A DNA stretch of 64,000 bases, from positions 1 through 64,000 of the forward strand of contig JBIOYR010000013.1 in assembly GCA_044870245.1 (NCBI GenBank), in the 5' to 3' direction. Positions within the stretch are counted from its first letter, which is position 1. Every line of letters begins with the position of its first letter. The notes below the pieces were generated by a model, which ran no database searches, was not told the origin of the DNA, and saw nothing but the letters and a program-made list of their open reading frames with translations. This DNA is from DATAFF01 sp044870245 (GTDB lineage Bacteria > Pseudomonadota > Alphaproteobacteria > Rhizobiales > Aestuariivirgaceae). This document shows positions 43,709-52,581 of this stretch, piece by piece. Made by a program: the position numbers and the translations under genes.

Positions 43709-44623
43709 ATGCGGATCATCGTCAACGGCCAGCAGGCCTTCGGCAAGGCGGCGCTCGAGACCATTCTCAATGCCGGCAAGGACGAGGTGGTGGCGGTCTA
43801 TACGGCGCCCGACAAGGAGGGCCGGCCGGTCGATCCGCTGAAGCAGGCGGCGCTCGACAACAAGATCCCGCTGCATCAGCCGGCCTCCTACAAGGACGCG
43901 GCGGTGGCCGAGGCGATGAAGGCGCTCAGGCCCGATCTGATGATCATGGCCTATATGATCATCTTCGTGCCGGAGGCGGTGCGCTCGATCCCGCGCTTCG
44001 GGTCGATCTGCTTCCATCCCTCGCTGCTCCCGAAGCATCGCGGGCCGTCGTCGATCAACTGGCCGATCGCGATGGGCGCGACCAGGACGGGGCTCTCCTG
44101 GTTCTGGCCGAATGACGGGCTCGACGAGGGCGACGTGCTGCTGCAGCGCGAGGTGACGATCGGTCCCGACGAGACGCTCGGCGATGTCTATTTCAAGAAG
44201 ATCTTCCCGCTCGGGCTCGAGACGACGCTCGAAGCCATCGAGCTGATCCGCTCCGGCAATCCGCCGCACGTCAAGCAGGACGATGCGAAGGCGAGCTATG
44301 AGAGCTGGTTCAGACGCGACAATGCGCGGATCGACTGGGGGAAGGACGCGGCGGAGGTTTACAATCTGATCCGTGCCGCCAATCCGCAGCCCGGCGCCTG
44401 GACGGTGGCGAACGGTGCCGAGCTGCAGATCTTCGATGCGCGGCGGCGCGACGGCGCGGGCGAGCCCGGCACGGTGGTCGGATTGACCGAGGATGGCGTG
44501 CTGGTCCAGGCGAGCGGCGGACGGGTGCTGCTGCAGCGGGTGCGGCTCAAGGGCGGCGACAAGATTCCGGCAGCGCAATGGGCGGCCGCGGCGGGGGTGA
44601 AGGTCGGGACAAGGGTTGGGTGA
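43709..44623 (+). CDS. Folate-dependent formyltransferase / formyl-THF hydrolase-like protein
   Basis: A 304-residue protein of the formyltransferase superfamily. The N-terminal domain has His103 in FHPSLLP and Asp142 in GLDEGD, the catalytic pair of the hydrolase domain of 10-formyl-THF dehydrogenase. The block HRGxSxINW, the FW-x-NDGLDEGD segment and FPLGLE resemble that enzyme more than tRNA formyltransferase. The Asn that precedes His by two in Fmt is Cys101 here. A C-terminal OB-like domain (about 205-300) follows. It is 12 bp after frc, so it may transfer or release formyl groups linked to formyl-CoA metabolism. It is not the housekeeping fmt. Confidence 0.75.
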   Translation: MRIIVNGQQAFGKAALETILNAGKDEVVAVYTAPDKEGRPVDPLKQAALDNKIPLHQPASYKDAAVAEAMKALRPDLMIMAYMIIFVPEAVRSIPRFGSICFHPSLLPKHRGPSSINWPIAMGATRTGLSWFWPNDGLDEGDVLLQREVTIGPDETLGDVYFKKIFPLGLETTLEAIELIRSGNPPHVKQDDAKASYESWFRRDNARIDWGKDAAEVYNLIRAANPQPGAWTVANGAELQIFDARRRDGAGEPGTVVGLTEDGVLVQASGGRVLLQRVRLKGGDKIPAAQWAAAAGVKVGTRVG

Positions 44624-44666
44624 GTGAGATAATGAGTAGTGAATAGTTTTCGGGCAGTGCAACAGG

Positions 44667-45683
44667 CTATGCGCCCGTCACCATCATGGTGACGCGCTCG
44701 ATGGTCCAATAGGCGCCGCAGATCCCGATCAGATAGACCGGAGCAGCTGCCATCGGCGACGGCCAGCGGATTTGGAGAACCCGCAAGGCGCGCTCAAGAA
44801 TCAGGATGACGGCAATGAATGCGAGCTGTCCGATCTCGACACCGATGTTGAACATCAAGAGCGCAAGCGGAATGTCGCTTTGCGGAAGGCCGGCGAAGGA
44901 CAGCCCGCCGGCAAAGCCGATGCCGTGCAGAAGGCCGAAGGCGAAGGCGACGACCCAGGGCTGGCGTGCCGCGAAGCTCGGCTCGCCGCGTCGCGCACGC
45001 ATGGCCTCGACGCCAAGGAACAGGATCGACAGCGCGATCGAGGCTTCGACCGGGGCCGTCGGAATGGCAACGACTCCCAATGTCACCAGAGCGAGGGTGA
45101 TGCTGTGAGCCACCGTGAAGGCGGTGATGGTCTTCACCAGCATCCACCGGTTCGGGACGAGGAGCAGGAGACCGAAGACGAAAAGCAGGTGATCGACGCC
45201 TGCGAGGATGTGGCTTGTTCCCTGTGCCAGATAGGCGGTGGCCACCGCCATCATGCGCGGGTTCTCGGGGATGTCGAGCCAAGGCTTCGAGGGGTGAACC
45301 AGGCTTGTCGAATGAGCGCCGTCCAGTGTCTGGAAGCGAACCAGCACATCGGTGATCGTGGCATCGAGACCGAGAAAGTCGACGCGCTGTCCGCCAAGGC
45401 CGTCGGCGATTGCGAACTGCTGTCGCTCGATGTGGGAGCCCGGCAGATCCTGGGCGCTGGGCAGCCCGACATCGCGCGCGTTCCTCGGCAGCGCAACCTT
45501 GACCGCCAGCGGCATGCCATTGAGCACCGGGACGCGCCATGACATCGCATAGCGGCTGGGAGCGATCTCGGTGATCTCGAGGTAGGCCGGCCTCACCTCG
45601 TGAGCGGCCGTCGATCCTGCCGCACCGAAACCCGCCAGGACCAGCATCATGAGGCAGAGGCGGTGCAAGACGGGACAGCTCAT
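44667..45683 (-). CDS. HupE/UreJ-family membrane protein
   Basis: A 338-residue protein with a signal peptide (about 1-27), an extracytoplasmic domain of about 120 residues and a C-terminal HupE/UreJ-type membrane domain of about six spans. The motif HILAGVDHLLFVFGLLL (about 165-181) and HSITLALVTLG are typical and carry His/Asp residues suited to metal passage. Family members are proposed nickel or cobalt permeases. It overlaps the PPIase gene by 4 bp and ends the DUF3604 operon. Substrate not determinable. Confidence 0.75.
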   Translation of the reverse strand: MSCPVLHRLCLMMLVLAGFGAAGSTAAHEVRPAYLEITEIAPSRYAMSWRVPVLNGMPLAVKVALPRNARDVGLPSAQDLPGSHIERQQFAIADGLGGQRVDFLGLDATITDVLVRFQTLDGAHSTSLVHPSKPWLDIPENPRMMAVATAYLAQGTSHILAGVDHLLFVFGLLLLVPNRWMLVKTITAFTVAHSITLALVTLGVVAIPTAPVEASIALSILFLGVEAMRARRGEPSFAARQPWVVAFAFGLLHGIGFAGGLSFAGLPQSDIPLALLMFNIGVEIGQLAFIAVILILERALRVLQIRWPSPMAAAPVYLIGICGAYWTIERVTMMVTGA

Positions 45684-46594
45684 GGCTTGCCTTGAACCGG
45701 AATGGCCTGCGGCCCCGAGAGCACCGCTTTCATCGTATCGCCGTCGAGCGTGGGAAGGATCACGACATAACGGGAGCGGAGCTCCTCCAGGGCCTTGTCC
45801 TTGAGCTCGCGTGTTCGGGTCTCGAGCCAATCGGCCTTGACCTGCTGCTCGATTTCGGCAAGGGCCGGCATTCGCTCGGGAGCGATCGCATCGACAAAGA
45901 CCAGGTGCCAGCCATAGCCCGACTGGATCGGACCGGCCCAGCTCCCTGGCGGCAACGAGAAGATCGCTTCCGCAAAGGACGGTCCGAAATCCTTCGCGAC
46001 GCTCTGCGGGATGCGATCGACATAGCGATCCTGGAACATGAATGGATCGCCGGCGACGGCCTCGCCCGGCGATTGCGCAGGACTGCCTGCAAGCCTGGCC
46101 AGAGTTGCCTCCGCATCCTGCCGTGCCATTCCACCGTGCTTGTCGAGCGCGAAATAGAGATGGTGGAAGCTGATGCGCGGCGGCTGCCTGAACCGCTCGG
46201 GGTTCTTCTTCAGCCAGGGGCCAAGCTCGGCTGGCGAAGGATCCTGGAGCTGCCCGAGATCCTCGAAGAGGAACTCCATCTTCTGGGCCAGCCGGCGCTT
46301 GACGATCTCGTCGTTCCTGTCGAGGCCGAGCGCCGCGGCCTCGCGCGACAATATCTCCAGGCCGACTCTCTGCTCCATCATGGCCCGCAGCTGCTGCTCG
46401 CTGGGCATCGGGCGGCCCTGCGCCAGCCACATCAGCGTCATCTGGCGCAGGTCGTTGACCGTCAGCTCGATGCGCTTCGCGGGATCTGCCCCGCCCTGAT
46501 CCCTATTCACCAGATGGTTGATGGCAAACAGCGCGAGGGCGATCAGCAGGAACTGGGCCAATGGTTCGCGAAGGATGGTGCGGAAACGTGTCAT
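45680..46594 (-). CDS. Membrane-anchored parvulin-type peptidyl-prolyl isomerase
   Basis: A 304-residue protein. A signal anchor at about 14-27 (FLLIALALFAINHL) is followed by a SurA/PpiD-like helical domain (about 45-150) and a parvulin domain (about 130-250) with ISFHHLYF, FGPSFAEAIFSLPPGSW and SGYGWHLVFVDAI. It probably helps fold exported partners encoded in the same operon. Starts 6 bp after the stop of the preceding gene (read on the minus strand) and overlaps the HupE-like gene. Confidence 0.8.
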   Translation of the reverse strand: MTRFRTILREPLAQFLLIALALFAINHLVNRDQGGADPAKRIELTVNDLRQMTLMWLAQGRPMPSEQQLRAMMEQRVGLEILSREAAALGLDRNDEIVKRRLAQKMEFLFEDLGQLQDPSPAELGPWLKKNPERFRQPPRISFHHLYFALDKHGGMARQDAEATLARLAGSPAQSPGEAVAGDPFMFQDRYVDRIPQSVAKDFGPSFAEAIFSLPPGSWAGPIQSGYGWHLVFVDAIAPERMPALAEIEQQVKADWLETRTRELKDKALEELRSRYVVILPTLDGDTMKAVLSGPQAIPVQGKP

Positions 46595-46600
46595 GATGCT

Positions 46601-47722
46601 CTATGGCGGCAGATCGGAGAGCTGCTCGATTTCGGCGGATGCAATCGGGATCGGGCTCCGGCGCAGGTAGTTGATGATCGCAAGGCGGGAGCCGGGATCC
46701 CTGACCGCGCCCGATTTCAAGATCGCCACCAGCCTTCCGGTCGCCCCCCAATATTCCCAGCTGATCAGGTCGCCGACCACGAAACCCGCCATGGGCCTGC
46801 GCAAATCGATGAAGCGCAGATAGGCCGCAATGATCTCGCTTCTTGGCACGGCCGCGTCGGCCGTCCCGTGAACGCTGAGAGCCAGCAGCGCCGCCTCGAT
46901 TTCGGGAAGCGTCCGCTTCCGGTCGGAAAAGTAGCTCTGCTCGATCCAGGCGATCCGCGACGCCCCATGGAGCTCGAGATCGGCGGCAAGCAGCGCCGAC
47001 AGGTTGGATGCATCATGCGATCGAGACGCCGCCACCAGCGAATCCTCGACGATGGCCGAGGCGGTCGACAGGCCTGTCATTCCGAGCAGCAGAGTGTAGG
47101 CGGGCCGGCGCGACGCGCGGGCCGGATCGGCGATCCATCTGGCAATCGCTGCAGGATCGAGCGCGGTTTTGAGCTGCCGCAGCTCTTGATAGGGCGCCCG
47201 CGCCACTTCGCCATAAGCGATCTCGGCAGCCAAAGGATCGGGGCTTTCGAGATAGGGCGCAACGAGCTTCAGCCGCCTGATCCAGCCGGCATCCGGAGGC
47301 GCCGCCCCGCGCCGTTCGACGAGGCGCACCGCCGGCTCTCCCACCGCTTCCATGGCGGCGAGCGCGCGGAGCCAGTCAGCATGGCGCGCCGGCATCGAGC
47401 CGAGGCTTGTCCAGCTGCCGGACAGCCGATTGCGCAGAAGCAGCTGGGTCGGTTCGCCTGGTGCAGCCGATGCGGCGGCCGGGGGCGCGACGTCGAGGAT
47501 GAGAGGGGCGAGCCTGTTCGCGTCGCCCTTGATCACATCGATGATCTTGTAGGTCCCGTCCTGCGAGAGGGGTTGGGCCAGCACCGCGGCGTCGGCCGCA
47601 TCGAGCTTCTGGCCGATCGAGACCACCCGGCCGGTGAAACAGATCGGACACGCCAGAGCCTGGCCGGTCAGCAAAAGCAGAACGGTCGCCACAAAGGGCA
47701 GCACACGCCGCACGACGCCCAC
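46601..47722 (-). CDS. Exported protein of unknown function with a CPICF motif
   Basis: A 373-residue secreted protein that I cannot place. The signal peptide ends near residue 24, and the mature protein begins with a CxxC (Cys25, Cys28) that could be a lipid-attachment, metal or redox site. The rest alternates beta-like and helical segments, with many Leu/Ala helices toward the C-terminus (about 170-360). The start is a GTG one base after the DUF3604 stop, implying tight coupling. Its constant position between DUF3604 and a PPIase suggests it acts with them. Confidence 0.7.
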   Translation of the reverse strand: MGVVRRVLPFVATVLLLLTGQALACPICFTGRVVSIGQKLDAADAAVLAQPLSQDGTYKIIDVIKGDANRLAPLILDVAPPAAASAAPGEPTQLLLRNRLSGSWTSLGSMPARHADWLRALAAMEAVGEPAVRLVERRGAAPPDAGWIRRLKLVAPYLESPDPLAAEIAYGEVARAPYQELRQLKTALDPAAIARWIADPARASRRPAYTLLLGMTGLSTASAIVEDSLVAASRSHDASNLSALLAADLELHGASRIAWIEQSYFSDRKRTLPEIEAALLALSVHGTADAAVPRSEIIAAYLRFIDLRRPMAGFVVGDLISWEYWGATGRLVAILKSGAVRDPGSRLAIINYLRRSPIPIASAEIEQLSDLPP

Positions 47723-47723
47723 C

Positions 47724-50021
47724 TTACTTGAACTTGAACTCGACTTCCGTGCCGAGCTGCTGGGGAACAGGGATCACCTCGTAATTGGCATAGCCGAACT
47801 CGTTGCTGCGGGCGCCATAGTAGCGTTCGCCGAGCTTATAGACGGTGACCTCGAAGGGCGCGTTGCCGAACGAGGCGACGATCTTGCCGTCCTTGATCTC
47901 GTAGCCCGACTGGAGCCCCTGATAGGCGCTGCGCATCACGTCGCCGACCTCGCTCGGCTGGGGAACCTTTCCATCCACGTTCTTGACCTGAAGAAGGCCA
48001 TTGGTCCCGTACACGATCTGGAAGACTCCGCCGGTCACATTGTTCTGGAGGAAGATCGACTTGCCGACGACCAGATCGGTAAGCTGCGCCGTGCTCAAGG
48101 GAACCGCCCCCTTCTGGGTCAGATCGACGACGGTCTCGCCGCGCGATGCGATGGCGCGAGCCTCAAAGCTTGGCGTATACCAGATGGGCGAGCTCCAGGC
48201 CCGCTCCTGGACTGTCGCCGGTACGATGTCGGGCGGATCGATCCCCAGCTCCTTCGCTTGAATTGTCGTCCAGCGGGGAGTCGGTATCTCGAGCACCCGC
48301 GCGTAGTAGAACGCGTCCTGGCTCGGGTCGAACTCCGGATCGGTCCACACCGATTTGAGCTCGACGGCGCCGATGCTGTTGCTGTAGCTCGCATTGGCGA
48401 TGTCGACGGTGCTGCCGACCGGCGGGATCCTGCCGGCCAGATCAGGCTTGCGGTCGTCGGCCCATGCGACATCGAAGATCTTCTCGAAGCTCTGGCCGCT
48501 CCTGGTCCAGCCCTTCACGATCTGGATGCGATCGAGATTGCCCGAAGTCGGGTCCTTCACCGCCCAGACCGCGAATGACGGCGCCTTCTTGCCCTTGGGC
48601 AGCGGCTTGAGATCACTGCCCATGGGCACGCCCTGCTCATAGGCGACGCGGGTCCAGGCGCGATCCTTGATCCAGTCGGGAACGATCCTCCAGAATTCGC
48701 GGCGCTGCGCCAGCTTCTCGTCCTTGTCATACTCCCAGCCGCCGAAGAACCTGAGCTGCATGCGCGGACCGCTGGTGGCGAAGGTCTCCTTGCGCTGCAT
48801 CGCCTCGAACAGCGAAGCGCGGGTGTTCTCCTCGGCCCAGATCCCGGTCAGGCCGGCCGGGTTTTCCATGCGCACATCCATGCCGGCGAAGACATGGCCG
48901 GCCATGCGCTCCTTGATGTTGCCGTCATTGAGAGCGTGGCCACCGAAGAAATTCTCCTGACGATAGGGGACCCCCGTATTGTGGGAGTCCGAGCCGCCGA
49001 CAACACCGGTCTTGTAGGGGTTGTACCCGCGTGTCGCCTGCATGGCGATGCCGTCCTTGAGGGCCTGGCGCACGTAGCTCCCGGGAATCGTCGCGGACCG
49101 CCCTTGCGGGAAGCCGAGCAGGTAGCTCAGAATTTCATAATTGGCGAACTCGTCATTGGGCGACAGCAGCGGATGGGTCTCCGACTGGCCCTTGATCTGC
49201 TTGATCTCGGTCAGACGCTCGTTGCGCATCCGCGATTCGGCCCAGGCGGCATCGATCGGCCGACCCTTCTCGTCGACATCGATCGGAAACATGTGGCCAT
49301 CGGAAAGATTGGCGTTGTGCGAGATGGCCAGCAGGTCATTGCCCGTCTTGCGCTGTCCGTCCATCCAGCTCCACAGATCGGTCGGATCGACCGATTGGAG
49401 CGAGCTGAAGGGCTGCACCGGCACCTTGGCGCAATCCTTGAAGAAGACGTTGCGGTGCATGTTCCGATTGTCGGGCGTCGAGGTCCATTCATAGGAGCAG
49501 AAGGCGGTGAACTTGCCGGGCTCGTTGGCCTTGTCGGCAAAATCGTTGTTCTGCTTCCAGACGCTGCCGGCGACCTCGGGGCTGATCAGCTCCTTGATCG
49601 GCTTTTGCTCGATCATGGTGGTGCCGAGCAGCAGATAGATCCGCTGAATGTCGGCCGGCGTGTGGACGATCAGCTCCTTGGCGATCGGCAGCTTGCTGAT
49701 CGCCGATCCCGGCTCATTGGCCAGCCGCACGGTACCGACATATTCGGAGTGATCGGTCACCCCCATCCAGTCAAGCGGCGTGGTGATCTTGATGTCATAG
49801 CCCATCGGATGCTTGATCGTCTGGCCCTTGGCATATTTGTAGGCATCGTCCGGGCCGGTGAAATGATTGCCGAAGATGTAGGCATCGAATGACCAGCTGG
49901 TGTGGACATGAGTCTCGCCGAAGAACGCCTTGCGGTCGGGCGCGTCCTGTGCCAGGGCGCCGGCGGCCAGCGAGGTCGATCCCAGAAAGGCAATGATGAG
50001 CGTCGTGCGGATGGTACTCAC
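47724..50021 (-). CDS. Exported DUF3604 (PHP-like metallohydrolase) protein
   Basis: A 765-residue periplasmic protein. The GTG start at 50021 is selected for the GGGAGG 6 nt upstream and gives a clean signal peptide (about 1-24). The mature N-terminus has FFGETHVHTSWSFDAY (His38, His40), followed by VTDHSEYVG (His91), AISHNAN and GGSDSHNTG, the spaced His/Asp motifs of PHP-superfamily metal hydrolases. The last 250 residues look like a beta-rich domain. DUF3604 proteins are widespread but uncharacterised. It leads an operon with a CxxC exported protein, a PPIase and a HupE-like metal permease. Confidence 0.85.
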   Translation of the reverse strand: MSTIRTTLIIAFLGSTSLAAGALAQDAPDRKAFFGETHVHTSWSFDAYIFGNHFTGPDDAYKYAKGQTIKHPMGYDIKITTPLDWMGVTDHSEYVGTVRLANEPGSAISKLPIAKELIVHTPADIQRIYLLLGTTMIEQKPIKELISPEVAGSVWKQNNDFADKANEPGKFTAFCSYEWTSTPDNRNMHRNVFFKDCAKVPVQPFSSLQSVDPTDLWSWMDGQRKTGNDLLAISHNANLSDGHMFPIDVDEKGRPIDAAWAESRMRNERLTEIKQIKGQSETHPLLSPNDEFANYEILSYLLGFPQGRSATIPGSYVRQALKDGIAMQATRGYNPYKTGVVGGSDSHNTGVPYRQENFFGGHALNDGNIKERMAGHVFAGMDVRMENPAGLTGIWAEENTRASLFEAMQRKETFATSGPRMQLRFFGGWEYDKDEKLAQRREFWRIVPDWIKDRAWTRVAYEQGVPMGSDLKPLPKGKKAPSFAVWAVKDPTSGNLDRIQIVKGWTRSGQSFEKIFDVAWADDRKPDLAGRIPPVGSTVDIANASYSNSIGAVELKSVWTDPEFDPSQDAFYYARVLEIPTPRWTTIQAKELGIDPPDIVPATVQERAWSSPIWYTPSFEARAIASRGETVVDLTQKGAVPLSTAQLTDLVVGKSIFLQNNVTGGVFQIVYGTNGLLQVKNVDGKVPQPSEVGDVMRSAYQGLQSGYEIKDGKIVASFGNAPFEVTVYKLGERYYGARSNEFGYANYEVIPVPQQLGTEVEFKFK

Positions 50022-50338
50022 CCGAACCTCCCGGTGCATGTGCCGTCCCCAGCTCGCCAAGTCCTGGCTGCCCAAGCATAAATGTGGCCATTGCCGCAAG
50101 CCAAGAGCATCCAGCATTTTCAACCGGCATGTCACAGACACGTGACAAGGCCGACATGCAGTGCGGATATGAGGCAAGGCCTGCCTGGCGGATGCATGGC
50201 AGAGCACCCAATGGGGCTAGGCGAAGGCGCGATCGGCCTGATAAGTTCCACCTCTTCGTTGATGCAACGGAGCTCTTGCCTCGCAAGGCTTGAAGCAGCG
50301 CAATCAAGACACCAAACATCCGGGATCGGAGAAACGGT
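50022..50338. promoter_or_regulatory. Divergent intergenic region, 317 bp
   Basis: This gap separates the DUF3604 operon from the exported 222-residue protein on the other strand and must hold both promoters. I see no clear -35/-10 pair, repeat element or RNA gene. It is visibly less GC-rich than the coding flanks. Confidence 0.4.
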
Positions 50339-51007
50339 ATGAAGCTACACACTGTTGCAAGGATGCTGCTTGTCACGGTCAGCCTCTTGGCTGTCACCGA
50401 AGCCGGGTCAGCTCAAGACGCGATTACCGCGCCGGCACAAAAATCCGTCGGAGCCGCCAAATCACAGATGATCCCATCGCTTGCCGTGATCAATTCCGGT
50501 GGAGCGAGCCTTGCGGCAGACAAGCTCACGCTGAGCGATGTGGCCGCCAATTCGATCGTATTCGCAGACCGCCCGGTGCGTGCAGCCGGTCATGTCCTGA
50601 CCAAGCATTTCATCCAGCAGTGGGGCGAGGGAAAGGACAGTTTCGCCAAGGATCCGCCAAACGCCACCATATCGGTGTTCAGCAAGGACGGCTCAGCGGT
50701 CGAGGACGCCGTCGTGGTCCTGAAGGCCCCGAAGCTCGACGGCAGCAATCTGACCTTTGATGTCGAAGTGCTCGAGGGCAGCCTCACCGGCGCCGACGGG
50801 CCAGCTTCGCTGTTCATCGATTGGTTCGCGGCACGCGGCTTCCGAGGCGGCTTCGTCGCCGGCGGTTTTCGTGCGCCCGTCTGGCACGGCGGCTGGTATG
50901 CGCATCCCGGTGTCTATGCGGGAGTCGCTGCCGGCGCAGCCATTGGTGCGGCAGCTGCCGCCGCAGCACCCTATTGCGGCTACTACCCCTATCCACCTTG
51001 CTATTGA
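50339..51007 (+). CDS. Exported protein with Gly/Ala/Tyr-rich tail, function unknown
   Basis: A 222-residue exported protein. The signal peptide ends near residue 25 (GSAQD). The middle (about 60-155) is beta-rich (ATISVFSKDGSAVEDAVVVL). The last 65 residues are Gly/Ala/aromatic-rich, with a small hydrophobic stretch (AGVAAGAAIGAAAAAAA) and a CGYYPYPPCY end, similar in flavour to small alphaproteobacterial envelope proteins. GGAG lies upstream of the ATG. It precedes a DUF4331 gene by 71 bp. Confidence 0.65.
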   Translation: MKLHTVARMLLVTVSLLAVTEAGSAQDAITAPAQKSVGAAKSQMIPSLAVINSGGASLAADKLTLSDVAANSIVFADRPVRAAGHVLTKHFIQQWGEGKDSFAKDPPNATISVFSKDGSAVEDAVVVLKAPKLDGSNLTFDVEVLEGSLTGADGPASLFIDWFAARGFRGGFVAGGFRAPVWHGGWYAHPGVYAGVAAGAAIGAAAAAAAPYCGYYPYPPCY

Positions 51008-51078
51008 AACGTCGAAGCAGCGCCGAGCAACTCCACTCGGGTGCCCGCCATCGCGAATGGATTCAAGGGAGAAGAAAA

Positions 51079-52089
51079 ATGTCGAACCACTTTACCGGCC
51101 TGAGCCTCGGACCGCCGCTCGGCGACCAAAGACTCGATCTGTGCGATCTCTACGCATTCCAGTCGCCCGCCGACCGGTCGAGAACCGTGATCATCCTGAA
51201 TGCAAATCCGAATGCCGACGCGCTCCATCCCGACGCCATCTACCGGCTCAACATCGACAATGACGGCGACTTGCTGACGGACATCGCGCTCAGCTACGTG
51301 TTCTCGAAGCCGCAAATCGGCAAGCAGACCTTCAGCGTGTTTCTGGCCAAGGGGCCGGAGTCGCGTTCGGTCGAAGCTGCCGGGAAGAAAATCGTGGCCG
51401 ATGCGGACGTCTCGTTCGGCCCCAAGCCCAACATCGTCAAGGCGGGCGACTACACATTCTTCGCCGGCAGTCGCAGCGATGCGTTCTTCTTCGATTTCGA
51501 CGGCATCAAGAATCTGTTCGACATCAGGGGCAAGCGGAACTTCACCGAGCCACACCTGAGCGGCAAGTCACCATGGACGGGCGTCGATTCGAATACCGAA
51601 GCCAACGTCTTCTCGATGGTGGTCGAGCTGCCGACGAGCGAACTGGGCCCGAGGCCCGAGATGCACATCTGGGGACGATGCAGCGTGCGGCAGGACGGCA
51701 AGCTGGTCCATGTCGACCGCGCGGGCCACCCCAGCGTCAGCAGCTTCTTCAACACCGACGACACGAAGCTGGAATACAACGCCAGCGAACCGGTGAACGA
51801 TCGCAAGCGCTGGCTCGATCAGTTCGTGCATCTGATGGGCCACACGGGCAATTACTCGCGCGAAGAAGCGATTGCCGAGATCGACAAGGAGCGCACGCTG
51901 CCCGACGTGCTGAGCTTCGATCCGTCGAAGCCGGCGAAGTATCCCAACGGCCGCGTCTTCACCGACGACGTCATCGACTACCGGCTTGCGTTCCTGACCA
52001 AGGGCGAATGCCCTCCGACCGGATTGAAGCCGCACACCGACACTCTCAAGGAGTTCCCCTATATCGGCACGCCGCATTCGAAAAAATAG
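51079..52089 (+). CDS. DUF4331 protein
   Basis: A 336-residue protein of the DUF4331 family. The opening GDQRLDLCDLYAFQSP and RTVIILNANP is typical. The body is rich in Asp/Asn loops (NIDNDGDLLTDIAL) that could bind calcium, and there are paired beta segments such as YTFFAGSRSDAFFFDFDGIKN. No signal peptide is visible, which is unusual for the family. The function is unknown. The ATG at 51079 is preceded by AGGGAGAAG. Confidence 0.75.
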   Translation: MSNHFTGLSLGPPLGDQRLDLCDLYAFQSPADRSRTVIILNANPNADALHPDAIYRLNIDNDGDLLTDIALSYVFSKPQIGKQTFSVFLAKGPESRSVEAAGKKIVADADVSFGPKPNIVKAGDYTFFAGSRSDAFFFDFDGIKNLFDIRGKRNFTEPHLSGKSPWTGVDSNTEANVFSMVVELPTSELGPRPEMHIWGRCSVRQDGKLVHVDRAGHPSVSSFFNTDDTKLEYNASEPVNDRKRWLDQFVHLMGHTGNYSREEAIAEIDKERTLPDVLSFDPSKPAKYPNGRVFTDDVIDYRLAFLTKGECPPTGLKPHTDTLKEFPYIGTPHSKK

Positions 52090-52141
52090 CGGAGCATGAA
52101 GTCGGTACAGGCGCGGACCACACCGGAAACCGGGTGCCCCT

Positions 52142-52426
52142 TCATGTTCCTGCGGGCTTTTCCTCGATGGCCGGCATCTTGGGGTCGAGCGGGCTCTTCT
52201 TGCGATAGACGATTTTCTTTGAACCTCCACCGCAGGTGCCGACAATCTTCCCCTCTTTCACTTGTGGAGCATCAACAATCTCCAACAAGTAATTCGTGAC
52301 ACCCTTTGCCGTGATCTTTGCATCGACTTCGGTTCTGATTTCGTTGCAGTCTTTGGCAAAGGCGACCATGGGAACAGCCGCGACGACGACCAGCGGCACG
52401 ATCGCAAGGATGCGGCGGGCACTCAT
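52142..52426 (-). CDS. Small exported DUF1161-like protein
   Basis: A 94-residue protein with a signal peptide (about 1-24) and a mature domain containing CNEIRTEVDAKITAKGV, YLLEIVD and GKIVGTCGGGSKKIVYRKK. The two cysteines probably form a disulfide. This matches the DUF1161 pattern of small periplasmic proteins; function unknown. GAGGGGA precedes the ATG. Confidence 0.75.
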   Translation of the reverse strand: MSARRILAIVPLVVVAAVPMVAFAKDCNEIRTEVDAKITAKGVTNYLLEIVDAPQVKEGKIVGTCGGGSKKIVYRKKSPLDPKMPAIEEKPAGT

Positions 52427-52581
52427 GCAATTCCCCTCGAATCAAACCGCCCACCTTACCTTGTATCATGATTCGCTGCAGGGTCCGAGCCGCGGCGCAT
52501 GCTCCCGGGCCTTCTTGCAACAATCGAGGAGGGGAACAAGGCCTTCCGGATCTCGTTGAAGATCGCTACACGGAGCTCCTC

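Noticed and set aside
43709..44623. Housekeeping methionyl-tRNA formyltransferase (fmt)
   Set aside because: No def gene is adjacent, the catalytic Asn is absent and the sequence blocks match formyl-THF hydrolase domains.
44667..45683. Part of a hydrogenase or urease cluster (hupE/ureJ)
   Set aside because: No hydrogenase or urease structural genes are present; only the family of the membrane domain is supported.
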